Shown here: one piece after another, positions 8,906 to 16,635 of the stretch
How positions within the stretch are numbered: the first letter of the stretch is position 1
How the letters are laid out: the number at the start of each line of letters is the position of its first letter
Assembly (NCBI RefSeq): GCF_900492205.1
Contig: NZ_UEYQ01000014.1
Span: 25,108 to 89,107, forward strand
Direction: 5' to 3'
DNA length: 64,000 nucleotides
Source: Ciceribacter sp. T2.26MG-112.2
GTDB taxonomy: Bacteria; Pseudomonadota; Alphaproteobacteria; Rhizobiales; Rhizobiaceae
Made by a program: the position numbers and the translations under genes
Notes under the pieces: model-generated
The model's database searches: none
Seen by the model: only the letters and a program-made list of their open reading frames with translations
What the model was told of the DNA's origin: nothing

Positions 8906-9124
8906 TCAGCCTGTCGTGGGGCCGGCCAGCCGCGCGCGATAGTCGAGCACCGGCAAGCCGCCGACGCCCCAGTCTTCGGTCTCGACCTCGTCGATGACGA
9001 CGAAGGTGGTGGCCGGCGATTTGTTGAGGACCCGCACCAGAAGGTCGGTCACGCCGGCGATCAGTTCCGCCTTCTGCGCCGCCGTCGCGCCTTCACGGGT
9101 AATTTTCAGGTTGACGTAAGGCAT
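8906..9124 (-). CDS. 4-oxalocrotonate tautomerase family protein
   Basis: A 72-residue protein with the family N-terminus MPYVNLKITREG, where Pro1 after Met removal is the catalytic base. It also has the expected VTDLLVRVLNKSP helix and FVVIDEV strand. These small enzymes tautomerise enols or dehalogenate small acids, often in aromatic or electrophile breakdown. The ATG overlaps the stop of the upstream gene (TAATG), so it is translationally coupled as the last gene of the GST-NTF2-tautomerase operon. Substrate unknown; the GST neighbour suggests detoxification. Confidence 0.85.
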   Translation of the reverse strand: MPYVNLKITREGATAAQKAELIAGVTDLLVRVLNKSPATTFVVIDEVETEDWGVGGLPVLDYRARLAGPTTG

Positions 9125-9507
9125 TAGTGAACCTCCTCGGAAAAGTGAAAGACCTTCGAGATGATCTGCCAGCGATCCTCGATGTAGATCAGCGACAGGA
9201 AATCGATGAAGTGCCGCGAGGCGATGGAACAACGCAGATTGACCCGCGCCGTCGCCGGCCCGGCGAACTCGATCGAGACGATCTCGTCCGTGCGGCTCTC
9301 TCCACGCGAGGCGGGGGAGGGACGATGGTCGACGACGTCGAAATAGGTGTTCATGTCGCGGTGGAGCAAAGTCCCGTCCGACACGGTCACATACTGGGCA
9401 AGCGGGTGAAAGACCCGACGAAGGCGATCGGTATCCGAATGGTGGAGACCTTCGAAATAGGTCTCCACCACCGATGCCACCGCCTCCAGGGAACGGCGAT
9501 CGCTCAT
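9124..9507 (-). CDS. NTF2-like (nuclear transport factor 2 / SnoaL fold) protein
   Basis: A 127-residue single-domain protein with cone-fold features: an N-terminal helix VASVVETYFEGLHHSDTDRL, the FHPLAQY segment, and a C-terminal strand run ending in DRWQIISKVF. Members act as small hydrolases, isomerases or ligand binders. It lies 2 bp after the GST stop and overlaps the tautomerase start by one base, so the three proteins are produced together. The exact reaction cannot be read from the sequence. Confidence 0.75.
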   Translation of the reverse strand: MSDRRSLEAVASVVETYFEGLHHSDTDRLRRVFHPLAQYVTVSDGTLLHRDMNTYFDVVDHRPSPASRGESRTDEIVSIEFAGPATARVNLRCSIASRHFIDFLSLIYIEDRWQIISKVFHFSEEVH

Positions 9508-9509
9508 CT

Positions 9510-10115
9510 TTATACGAGCCCCTCTGCGCGCAGCGTCTTCTGGACGGCAGGACGCGTGGCGACCCTGTCCATGAAGGCCGAAAGGTGCGGCCAGTGGTTG
9601 AGGTCGATGCCGGTGAAGTTGGCCCAGTTGGTGACGACGAAGGCATAGGCATCGGCAATGGTGAAACCGTCGCCGATCAGGAACCGGCGACCGTCGGAAA
9701 GGCGCTGCTCCAGCCAGTCGAATTTGGCCGCGACGGCGTGGCGTGCGGCCGCCTTGCTGCCCTCATCGGCGGCGGGATTGAACAGCGGCCCGAAAGCGAC
9801 ATGCAGTTCGGTGCCGGTGAAGTTGAGCATTTCCGCCAGGCGTGCGCGCGCGAAGGTGCCGGCCTCGGGCGCCAGATCCCGCCGCCCCTTGCGGTCGGCA
9901 ACGTATTGCAGGATCGCCGGCCCCTCCGTCAGGATCTCGCCGTCGCTCTGAAGTGCCGGAACCTTGCCCTTCGCGTTGATCTTCAGGTAGTCGGCGCCCG
10001 ATGCGGTGCGCTTCGTCTCGGTGTCGACTGCTTCGATCGAGAACTCGTCGCCGATCTCGTTCAGCACGATGTGCGAGGCCATGGAGCAGGCGCCGGGCTT
10101 GAAGTAAAGTTTCAT
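9510..10115 (-). CDS. Glutathione S-transferase, bacterial beta-class-like
   Basis: A 201-residue cytosolic GST. The N-terminal thioredoxin-fold domain starts MKLYFKPGACSMASH, with Cys10 at the position used by beta-class enzymes, and has the cis-Pro segment KGKVPALQ and EGPAILQY. The all-helical domain follows from about residue 90, with GDGFTIADAYAF near 150. It conjugates glutathione to electrophiles or reduces peroxides. It is first in the operon and divergent from the HxlR gene; the shared upstream block 10141-10220 probably controls it. Confidence 0.9.
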   Translation of the reverse strand: MKLYFKPGACSMASHIVLNEIGDEFSIEAVDTETKRTASGADYLKINAKGKVPALQSDGEILTEGPAILQYVADRKGRRDLAPEAGTFARARLAEMLNFTGTELHVAFGPLFNPAADEGSKAAARHAVAAKFDWLEQRLSDGRRFLIGDGFTIADAYAFVVTNWANFTGIDLNHWPHLSAFMDRVATRPAVQKTLRAEGLV

Positions 10116-10140
10116 GGGAACTCCCTGTTTGCTGTTGCAG

Positions 10141-10220
10141 GTCCCGTCTAGCTTAAAAGTCACCATAGGTAATCTGGGAACTTGAGGTTCCTGACTGAAT
10201 ACGGTATCCCTGCGGTAACC
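10141..10220. promoter_or_regulatory. HxlR-linked promoter block, copy 1
   Basis: An 80-bp block in the divergent GST/HxlR spacer aligns without gaps to 11762-11841 upstream of the MBL gene (about 56 of 80 identical by hand count). It contains the inverted repeat GGAAC-N5-GTTCC (10177-10191), a conserved TAATCT next to it, and GGTATCC/GGTAACC motifs toward HxlR. On the minus strand GATTAC and CTAGAC stand 17 bp apart like -35/-10 elements. Probably an HxlR operator. Confidence 0.65.
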
Positions 10221-10245
10221 ACCACCACCCACGGAACGGACGCCC

Positions 10246-10662
10246 ATGCCGCTGAAACGTCGAAAGAACCGCACGCCGACGCCCTTGTGTCCGCTGTCCG
10301 AATGCATGGCCGTTCTCGGCGGCGCCTGGACTCCCAACATCCTCTGGTATCTCTCGTCGGGGCCGCGCCGCTTCTCCGAGCTGCGCGCCGACATTCCCCT
10401 CGTCTCGGGCAAGGTCATCACGCAGCGGCTGCGGGAACTGGAGGAGCGCGGCGTCATCAGTCGCACTGTCATGCCGACCTCGCCGCCCTCGGTCGAATAC
10501 AAGCTGACGGAGCATGGACAGGAGTTCCTGCCTGCCATCCGTGCGATCGTCGATGTCGGCTATCGCCTGAAGGCAAAGCAGAAGGGCGGCACTGCGCCGC
10601 CCTCGGAAACCGTGGAGGTCGAAGACAGCCCCAGCGAGGTGGGACTGCCCGCCGCCGTTTAG
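10246..10662 (+). CDS. HxlR family winged-helix regulator
   Basis: A 138-residue regulator with the HxlR hallmark CPLSECMAVLGGAWTPNILW, then RRFSELRADIP and a recognition helix in GKVITQRLRELEERGVI. Cys15 and Cys20 sit where redox- or quinone-sensing HxlR proteins (YodB, QorR) carry their sensor thiol, so an electrophile or oxidant signal is plausible. It is divergent from the GST operon and has a charged, non-conserved C-terminal tail. It probably controls the GST and MBL promoters, which share a long homologous block. Confidence 0.9.
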   Translation: MPLKRRKNRTPTPLCPLSECMAVLGGAWTPNILWYLSSGPRRFSELRADIPLVSGKVITQRLRELEERGVISRTVMPTSPPSVEYKLTEHGQEFLPAIRAIVDVGYRLKAKQKGGTAPPSETVEVEDSPSEVGLPAAV

Positions 10663-10669
10663 GTCGGCA

Positions 10670-11716
10670 TCAAAGGCTCGGCCCGTCGACGCGAATGCTC
10701 TGCTCCATCGCCATGCACTGGTCGTAGATGAAGACGTCGAAGGCCGAGAGCTTGTCGCGCCATTTCGGCGCAAGCGACGCGACGCAGGTCACCGTCACCC
10801 GGTCGATGTAATTGTCGAAGACCGCCCAGGGGTTGGTCTTGTCCTGCGCCCGCATGCCTTCGCCCGGCGTGGTCGAACCCAGCGCCGTCGCGGCGGCGGC
10901 GTGCAGGTCGGTCATGAAGGCCAGCTGCTGTTCGACGTCCGCGCGCGTGCCCGTCCGCCCGACATGTCCGGCGATCAGGCGCGTATAGTCGTATTTCGCG
11001 TTGATGCCGCCGACGAGATCGAAGACGCCGGGAATGTCGTGGGCGATCGCCATGCGGCGCCACATCATCCAGCCCGGGAAGATGACGTCGACCAGCATGA
11101 GCGTGCGGCTCTTCTCGTGCCAGATCTCGATATTGCCCGGTTCGTGGTTCGGTCCGGAATAGTTGAGCCGCAGGGTCTCGCCGCCGACTTCGAGAGAGAA
11201 CGGCTTGTCTGTTCCGTCGAAGACCTCGGTCGGAAGCGGTCGGTTCTTGTCGTTGGCGCGCTGAAGGATATCGCCTGTTTCGCCATGCGCGACGATCGTC
11301 AGTCCTGGATTCGCCGCAAGCAGGGCTCCCGCATGGCCGATATGATCGACATGCGCGTGGCTGTAGACGAGGTGGGTAATCGGCTGGCCGGGTGCGATCT
11401 CGTTCGCCGCAGCCATTATCCTGTCGCCGATCGTCGGCGGCGCATCGACGACGACCAGGCCGGTGCCCGTGCGCAGGATCATCATCTGGTAGATACCTTC
11501 GGTGACCATGTAGGCGCCGCCGCCCAGATCCTCGATCCGGTAGCCTTTCTTTGCGTCGACGAGTGGCCCGAGGCCCTCGGCATGGACGGCATCATAGGCA
11601 TCGTTGCGTGCCATGGGTGGCGCGATGTCGGCGGCGCCGTGATAGGGGTGAAGCTCGCCGGCAAGCGCGCTCGTCGCGTAAAGCAGGACCATGCCCGCCA
11701 TGAGGGTGGTTTTCAT
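10670..11716 (-). CDS. Exported metallo-beta-lactamase-fold hydrolase
   Basis: A 348-residue protein. An N-terminal signal peptide (MKTTLMAGMVLLYATSALA) is followed by an MBL domain with the metal motif SHAHVDHIGH, a later H in NHEPGNIEIW, D in LMLVDVIFPG and GHVG. A C-terminal helical region of about 80 residues follows. It is predicted periplasmic. It converges with HxlR across a 7-bp gap, and its promoter carries the second copy of the HxlR-linked block. The family includes quinoprotein-linked and lactonase-like enzymes; the substrate is unknown. The ATG at 11716 has GGAAG upstream. Confidence 0.85.
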   Translation of the reverse strand: MKTTLMAGMVLLYATSALAGELHPYHGAADIAPPMARNDAYDAVHAEGLGPLVDAKKGYRIEDLGGGAYMVTEGIYQMMILRTGTGLVVVDAPPTIGDRIMAAANEIAPGQPITHLVYSHAHVDHIGHAGALLAANPGLTIVAHGETGDILQRANDKNRPLPTEVFDGTDKPFSLEVGGETLRLNYSGPNHEPGNIEIWHEKSRTLMLVDVIFPGWMMWRRMAIAHDIPGVFDLVGGINAKYDYTRLIAGHVGRTGTRADVEQQLAFMTDLHAAAATALGSTTPGEGMRAQDKTNPWAVFDNYIDRVTVTCVASLAPKWRDKLSAFDVFIYDQCMAMEQSIRVDGPSL

Positions 11717-11761
11717 CTGACTTCCTTTCGTGGCCGTCAACTCACAGGAGTTGCGTTGCAC

Positions 11762-11841
11762 GTCCGGTCTAGCCAAGCGATCACCTAAAGTAATCTCAGA
11801 ACTTATGGTTCCCTTCAGTATCGGGTATCCGCACGGTAACC
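11762..11841 (-). promoter_or_regulatory. HxlR-linked promoter block, copy 2
   Basis: This block is homologous without gaps to 10141-10220. It retains GAAC-N5-GTTC (11799-11811), TAATCT, GGTATCC and CGGTAACC, and the GTCTAGC toward the gene. It lies 45 bp before the MBL ATG. No regulator gene adjoins this copy, which supports control in trans by the HxlR protein at 10246. Confidence 0.65.
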
Positions 11842-11945
11842 GTTGTCGCCGGCAGCGGTTCTCTCCCACGCATTCCGAACGGCTTGCCGACGGTTGGAAC
11901 CGACGGCCCGGCAGAACGCGCTTCGCACCCTGCCGCGCGGTGCGG

Positions 11946-12959
11946 TCAGCGAATATCGACCGGGCGGCCGAGGCGCAGGCGGTCTCCGGACACCATGGCG
12001 AGTTCGACCGAGATTTCCCGCTCGACGTCGAGGATGGCGCGGATGGCGTCCGGCTCGAGAAGGCTGAAGGCGGTGGAATAGGCGTCCGCCGTGGTCGCAT
12101 CCGGGGCGATCACCGTCATGCGCCGGTATTTCGGCGCGGTGCTCCCGAGCCGCGGGTCGAGGATATGGCCGAAGCGGGCCGCCGTGTCGAAATGAAAGCC
12201 CGAGGCGCTCGAGGTTGCAACCGCGCGGTCGATGATTGCCGCGACGGTGTCGGGTGTCGCTTCGTCCTCGGTTTCGCCAAGGCCGATGCGCCAGGGACTG
12301 CCGTCGGCCTTCGCCCCGATCGCCCGGCTTTCGCCCATGCTGACCAGGCTGCTGGTAATGCCTTCGCCCCGCAGAAGAGCGACCACCCGGTCGGTGATAT
12401 AGCCCTGGGCGATCCCGTTCAGCGTCAACGCCATTCCGGGGCGGGGAAGGGCGATACGGTCGCTGTTGAAGCGTACGCCGGCAAAATCAACCAGCGGCAG
12501 CGTCTCGTCCAACTGCTGCCGCGATGGTCCGGCCGGATCCGATCCGGGCGTAGAGAAGTGGCGGGCATAGAGCGACCAGAGCGGCTGCACGCTCGGATCG
12601 AAGGCGCCTCCGCTGGTCTTCCAAGCCTCGTGACAGGTCGCGAGCAGGGCGACGAGTTCGCCCGGAGGTGCGGCGAGCGCGCCCTTGAGGTTGAGCTCGG
12701 TCAGAGCGGAGTTCTTCCGATAGAGGCTGAACACCGATTCAAGCCTGTCGACCTCGGAGACGACCCGGGCGACCAGCCTTTCGGCTTGGGCCCGGTCGGG
12801 ATGATTGAGGATCAAGGTGGCCGGCGCGCCGAGCGCCTGGCCCCTCCAGACGACGGGTTCGACTGCGGCCAATGCCGCCCCGGCAAAGGGAATGAGCGGC
12901 AGGCCGGCGGCGGCGGCCATGATGGTCATCGCCCGGCGGCGCGTAATCGGTTCAGCCAT
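11946..12959 (-). CDS. nosX: NosX, ApbE-like FAD:protein FMN transferase for NosR
   Basis: A 337-residue periplasmic flavin transferase. A Tat-type signal TRRRAMTIMAAAAGLPLIPF precedes the ApbE domain, with FSLYRKNSALTELN, GGAFDPSVQPLW, TLNGIAQGYITDRV and the DAYSTAF segment near the end. It attaches FMN covalently to the SGAT motif of NosR so that electrons reach NosZ. It is last gene of the nos operon; its start overlaps the nosL end by 8 bp. The ATG at 12959 is chosen because the signal peptide begins there. Confidence 0.93.
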   Translation of the reverse strand: MAEPITRRRAMTIMAAAAGLPLIPFAGAALAAVEPVVWRGQALGAPATLILNHPDRAQAERLVARVVSEVDRLESVFSLYRKNSALTELNLKGALAAPPGELVALLATCHEAWKTSGGAFDPSVQPLWSLYARHFSTPGSDPAGPSRQQLDETLPLVDFAGVRFNSDRIALPRPGMALTLNGIAQGYITDRVVALLRGEGITSSLVSMGESRAIGAKADGSPWRIGLGETEDEATPDTVAAIIDRAVATSSASGFHFDTAARFGHILDPRLGSTAPKYRRMTVIAPDATTADAYSTAFSLLEPDAIRAILDVEREISVELAMVSGDRLRLGRPVDIR

Positions 12960-13527
12960 GATCGTGTCCTTCCGCGTTTTCGCTGGTGGCCTCGGGGTCG
13001 AAGGCGGAGCCGTCGGTCGGAGCTTCGCTGCCCGAGCCGAGGATGTAGTCCTTGGGCATGGCGTCGAACGAGACCAGGCGGCCGCCGTGCTTTTCGGCAA
13101 AGGCCTTGGCGTCGGCCTCGCTGGAAAAGGGAACGGCCTCCTCGGTGCCCATGCCGCCGCGCTGCGCGCTTTCGATGACGAAAAAGGCCTTCCTGGCGTC
13201 GATCCAGTTCTCCGCGCCGGGCTCGTCCCAGCTCGTGGCCTTGCTCATGTCGGAGACGTAGATCGCGGCAATGTCGCGCGGCTCCTCCGGCAGCATGGTG
13301 AAGGCGATCGTGTCGCGGGCCGAGGAAAACCAGATGGCCTCGGGGATCTGCTCAAGGATGATCTGCCCCTTGGGGCCTGCATGTTCGAGCACGTTCATGC
13401 CGCAGTAACGCCCCATGGCCTCTTCGGTGAGGGCAAACGGGGGCGGCATGGCGGCTTCCTCCTTGCCGTTGCAGGCGGAAAGCAGGAGCGAGGCGGCGAG
13501 TGCGCCGATGGCGATGGAAAGTCTCAT
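12952..13527 (-). CDS. nosL: NosL, outer-leaflet copper chaperone lipoprotein
   Basis: A 191-residue lipoprotein with signal MRLSIAIGALAASLLLSAC (lipobox LSAC, Cys19 acylated). The Cu(I)-binding segment GRYCGMNVLEH carries conserved Cys and Met ligands. It has a central NosL fold including MLPEEPRDIAAIYVSDM and a His/acid-rich C-terminus (AEGHDHG) that could add metal affinity. NosL delivers Cu(I) to NosZ apoprotein together with NosDFY. It overlaps nosY by 4 bp and nosX by 8 bp. Confidence 0.93.
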   Translation of the reverse strand: MRLSIAIGALAASLLLSACNGKEEAAMPPPFALTEEAMGRYCGMNVLEHAGPKGQIILEQIPEAIWFSSARDTIAFTMLPEEPRDIAAIYVSDMSKATSWDEPGAENWIDARKAFFVIESAQRGGMGTEEAVPFSSEADAKAFAEKHGGRLVSFDAMPKDYILGSGSEAPTDGSAFDPEATSENAEGHDHG

Positions 13528-14351
13528 ACTTCCCTCCTTGAGAAAATGACGGTGGCCCAGCCGAGAGGAACGATCGTCCACAGCGTCAGCGCTGCGACCA
13601 GAACCGGGGCGGTGAGACCGCTATGGGCGGCGATCCCCCCCATGCCCGACAGTGCGCCGGCATTGCCCGAGCCGAGATTGAGCAGGCGGTAGACATCCGT
13701 CGGATTGGCGAGCAGCAGAAGGTCGAGCGCCAAAGCCGGCACGGCCTGGCCCTTGGCCGCGACCAGCCCGCCGAGCAGCGCCATGTCGTATATTAGCACA
13801 AAGAACAGCCAGATGCCGATGGCAATGCCGCCTGCCGTGCTGCGCTCTCCGACCAGCGTGCTCGTCAGATAGCCGATGGCCAGGAAGACCGCGCCGAGCA
13901 GGACGGAGGAGGCGACCATGGAAAGGAAGGCACGCCAGCTGTCGGCCGCGATCTCGCTTCCTGTGACGGTCAGGGCGCCGGCGGCCGCGCCGTAGCCGAT
14001 TGCTGTCGCAAAGGCGAGAATGGCCAGATGACCGAGGAACTTGCCGAAGATCACCTCGCTGCGGCCGATCGGATAGCTCAAGAGCAGCAGCATGGTGCCG
14101 CGCTCGGTCTCGCCGACGATCGCGTCGTGCGACAGAAGCAGCGCAATCAGCGGCACGAGGAAGATGGTCAGGCTTGACAGGCTGACGATCACCACGTCGA
14201 GGCGATTGACGCCGACATTGCCGGTCGGCGCGCTGCCGAGGAAGGACAAGGTCAGCGCCAGCGCCGCAAGCAGCAGAGTGGTCGCGAGCACCCAGCGATT
14301 GCGCAGGCCTTCCTGGATCTCCTTGCGGGCGATGATGAGGATATTCGTCAT
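13524..14351 (-). CDS. nosY: NosY, membrane subunit of the NosDFY ABC complex
   Basis: A 275-residue integral membrane protein with about six hydrophobic segments, ABC-2 type, containing the GETERGTMLLLLSYPIGRSE loop typical of NosY. With NosF it forms the ATP-driven complex that works on periplasmic NosD in the assembly of the tetranuclear CuZ sulfide cluster. The ATG at 14351 overlaps the nosF stop by 4 bp. Confidence 0.93.
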   Translation of the reverse strand: MTNILIIARKEIQEGLRNRWVLATTLLLAALALTLSFLGSAPTGNVGVNRLDVVIVSLSSLTIFLVPLIALLLSHDAIVGETERGTMLLLLSYPIGRSEVIFGKFLGHLAILAFATAIGYGAAAGALTVTGSEIAADSWRAFLSMVASSVLLGAVFLAIGYLTSTLVGERSTAGGIAIGIWLFFVLIYDMALLGGLVAAKGQAVPALALDLLLLANPTDVYRLLNLGSGNAGALSGMGGIAAHSGLTAPVLVAALTLWTIVPLGWATVIFSRREV

Positions 14352-15262
14352 GTCGGCGACTGCCCTTTGAGGAAATGCGCATAGAGCTCGTCGAGCGTCG
14401 GTTCGGCAACCGAAAGCGCCGCGAGCCGGGAAGGGTCGGCCGTCATCTCATGCAGCAGGGCGATCTTGTCCTCGGGCGCCACATTGGCCTCGAACAGGCC
14501 GCTTGCGCTGCCTTTCCACTCGGTGCCGCCGCGGGTCCATCCGGGGGTGGCCCCCGTGTCCGCCAAGCGAACGCCGATGCGGGTCGGCAGGCGGGCAATG
14601 CCGCGCAATTCGTCGAGCGTGCCGTCGGCGATCTTGATGCCGCGATCGACGATGATGACACGATCGGCCCGGTCCTCGAGTTCGGTCAGGGCATGCGATG
14701 ACAACAGCACGGTTGCGCCGGCGGCGCGCAGATCGGTGATCAGATCGTAGAAATTGCGGCGCAGCGCCGGGTCGAGACCGCTGGTCGGCTCGTCGAGCAG
14801 AAGGACGCGCGGCTCGCCGAGCAGCGCCTGCGCCAGCCCGAGGCGCTGGCGCATGCCCTTGGAATAGGTGCGCACCGGGCGGTCGGCCGCTTCCTGCGCC
14901 AGGCCGACGCGCTCGAACAGGGCGTCGGCGGAAGAAAGCGTCACGCGCTTGAGGCGGGCATAGAAGGAAAGCGTCTCGCGCCCGGTCAGCGCCATATGGA
15001 AGGACACGCTTTCCGGCAGGTAGCCCAGCCGCTGGCGAACATGGAAATCGCCGCGCGCCGGGTCTTCGCCGAGCACGCTGATGGTCCCGGTGGTCGGACG
15101 GATCAGGCCGAGCATCAGCTTGATCAGCGTCGTCTTTCCCGCGCCGTTATGGCCGACGAGCGCAATGGTCTCTCCGGCATTGAGCGTGAAGCTCACGTCC
15201 TTCACCGCCTGAACTGCGCCATAGCGTTTGGAAACGCCGGCGGTACTCACAGTCGCCGTCAT
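14348..15262 (-). CDS. nosF: NosF, ABC ATPase of the N2O reductase maturation complex
   Basis: A 304-residue ABC ATPase: Walker A GHNGAGKTT, Q-loop LGYLPES, signature YSKGMRQRLGLAQAL, Walker B VLLLDEPTSGLD, and H in LSSHALTELE. A C-terminal ~90-residue domain specific to this family follows. It energises NosY/NosD for CuZ maturation. The start at 15262 overlaps the nosD stop by 4 bp. Confidence 0.93.
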   Translation of the reverse strand: MTATVSTAGVSKRYGAVQAVKDVSFTLNAGETIALVGHNGAGKTTLIKLMLGLIRPTTGTISVLGEDPARGDFHVRQRLGYLPESVSFHMALTGRETLSFYARLKRVTLSSADALFERVGLAQEAADRPVRTYSKGMRQRLGLAQALLGEPRVLLLDEPTSGLDPALRRNFYDLITDLRAAGATVLLSSHALTELEDRADRVIIVDRGIKIADGTLDELRGIARLPTRIGVRLADTGATPGWTRGGTEWKGSASGLFEANVAPEDKIALLHEMTADPSRLAALSVAEPTLDELYAHFLKGQSPT

Positions 15263-16635
15263 TGAAGTGCTTTCTTCGGCGCGATAGGCGCCATCAATGG
15301 ATGGTTGTCGACCACGCCGCCGGGCAGGAGAGCGGGGAACTGGGCCTGCGCCCAGCGAATGACCTGCACGGCCGGGCTCGACATCAGGATCTTTGCCTGC
15401 GGCGAGGTCCACAGCACCTGGTCGATCAGATCGTTCGGTCGATAGGGATTGTCGGCAATGCCGTCGCCGTCGAGATCGAAGGCGGGATTGTCGCTCCAGT
15501 AATTGCCACGGCCCTCATCCGACCAGTCGAGATAGCGCGTTCCGACATATTTGACCTGGTTGCGGTTGTTGACGAAGGCGTTGCCGCTCATGCGGTTGCC
15601 CTCGGAACCCGCGGTGAAATGGATGCCGATCGAGCAGTTCTGGAAGCTGTTATCCATGAACCGGTTGCGGTTGGCATTGTAGAGGAAGACGCATTTTTCC
15701 GGCCCGAGACGCTGATCGCCGACGACGGCCGTGTCTGTGCCATCGGAGGTGGGAACGCCGTGCTCGCCGGTCTGTTGCCCGGCCGACAGCCAACGATCGA
15801 TCGGCTGCAGCCGGCCGATCACCACATTGTCGCGGATCTCCGAGCCGTTGGCCGAATTGACCAGGAGCCCATGGTCGCGGTCGCCGTCGGAAATGTTGCC
15901 GGTGATCTTCAGCCGGTTGGAAAACATGATGGCATAGCCGACCGAATTGCCGATCGAGACATTGTCGCTGATCTCGCTGTCATTCGTGTACATGTAATGG
16001 ATGGCGAAGCGCAGGTCGGTGAAACGGTTGCCGCTGAAGACATTGTTCTTGCTGGCCGTGGTGGCGATCCCGTCACGGCCGAAGCGGATGTCGTTGCCGA
16101 TCACCTTGGCGCCGGGGGCGTTCCAGATGGTGACGCCGCTGCCGGCTTCGCTCATGCGGCCGGACTTCAGCCCGACGACCCGGTTGTTGCGAGCGATGGA
16201 ATCGACCGCGCCGTAGAGATAGATGCCGAACATGTTGTCGGTGACGGTGTTGTCCTCGATGATCGCGCCGGTCGCTTCCTTCGCGGCATAGATGCCGGAA
16301 TCGCGGAAAGTCAGGTCTCGTCCGGACCCGGTAACGGAAAGGCCGCGCACGGTGACGCCGGGCGAGGCGATCGTCACGACGCTGCCCTTGCCGTTGCCGA
16401 TGACGGTGGCGCCGGGCTTGCCCGCAAGCACCAGCGGCTTGTCGATCGTGATCGGCCCGGCATATTCGCCCGGCTCGAGGGTCAGCACATCGCCTGGCGC
16501 CGCCTGGGCGACAACTTCCTGCAATGCCGGGCCGGCCGGCGAAACGATGCGTTCCGCCGCCGCTGCCATGGCTGGGATGGCGGCCAGGATGGCCGCCATT
16601 CCAAGTCTTTTCGTCATGGGACGAAGGATCATCAT
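15259..16635 (-). CDS. nosD: NosD, periplasmic beta-helix maturation protein
   Basis: A 458-residue exported protein. After [20 protein letters not shown] the mature chain is a right-handed parallel beta-helix built of PbH1 repeats (segments such as [29 protein letters not shown] and [12 protein letters not shown]). NosD docks on NosY and handles sulfur or copper transfer to NosZ. The ATG at 16635 overlaps the nosZ stop (ATGA); a second ATG at 16632 and a third at 16617 are possible. Confidence 0.92.
   Translation of the reverse strand: MMILRPMTKRLGMAAILAAIPAMAAAAERIVSPAGPALQEVVAQAAPGDVLTLEPGEYAGPITIDKPLVLAGKPGATVIGNGKGSVVTIASPGVTVRGLSVTGSGRDLTFRDSGIYAAKEATGAIIEDNTVTDNMFGIYLYGAVDSIARNNRVVGLKSGRMSEAGSGVTIWNAPGAKVIGNDIRFGRDGIATTASKNNVFSGNRFTDLRFAIHYMYTNDSEISDNVSIGNSVGYAIMFSNRLKITGNISDGDRDHGLLVNSANGSEIRDNVVIGRLQPIDRWLSAGQQTGEHGVPTSDGTDTAVVGDQRLGPEKCVFLYNANRNRFMDNSFQNCSIGIHFTAGSEGNRMSGNAFVNNRNQVKYVGTRYLDWSDEGRGNYWSDNPAFDLDGDGIADNPYRPNDLIDQVLWTSPQAKILMSSPAVQVIRWAQAQFPALLPGGVVDNHPLMAPIAPKKALQ

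Noticed and set aside
8502..8942. Overlapping open frames on both strands in the Csp-tautomerase spacer
   Set aside because: None has a convincing start, conserved motif or sensible composition; one GTG after AAGGAGG (about 8630) was considered but the product is unrecognisable and runs into the tautomerase in antisense.
11841..11945. GGTTGGAACC-type symmetry after nosX as an operon terminator
   Set aside because: The stem is broken and has no U-tract; transcript end of the nos operon cannot be placed by eye.
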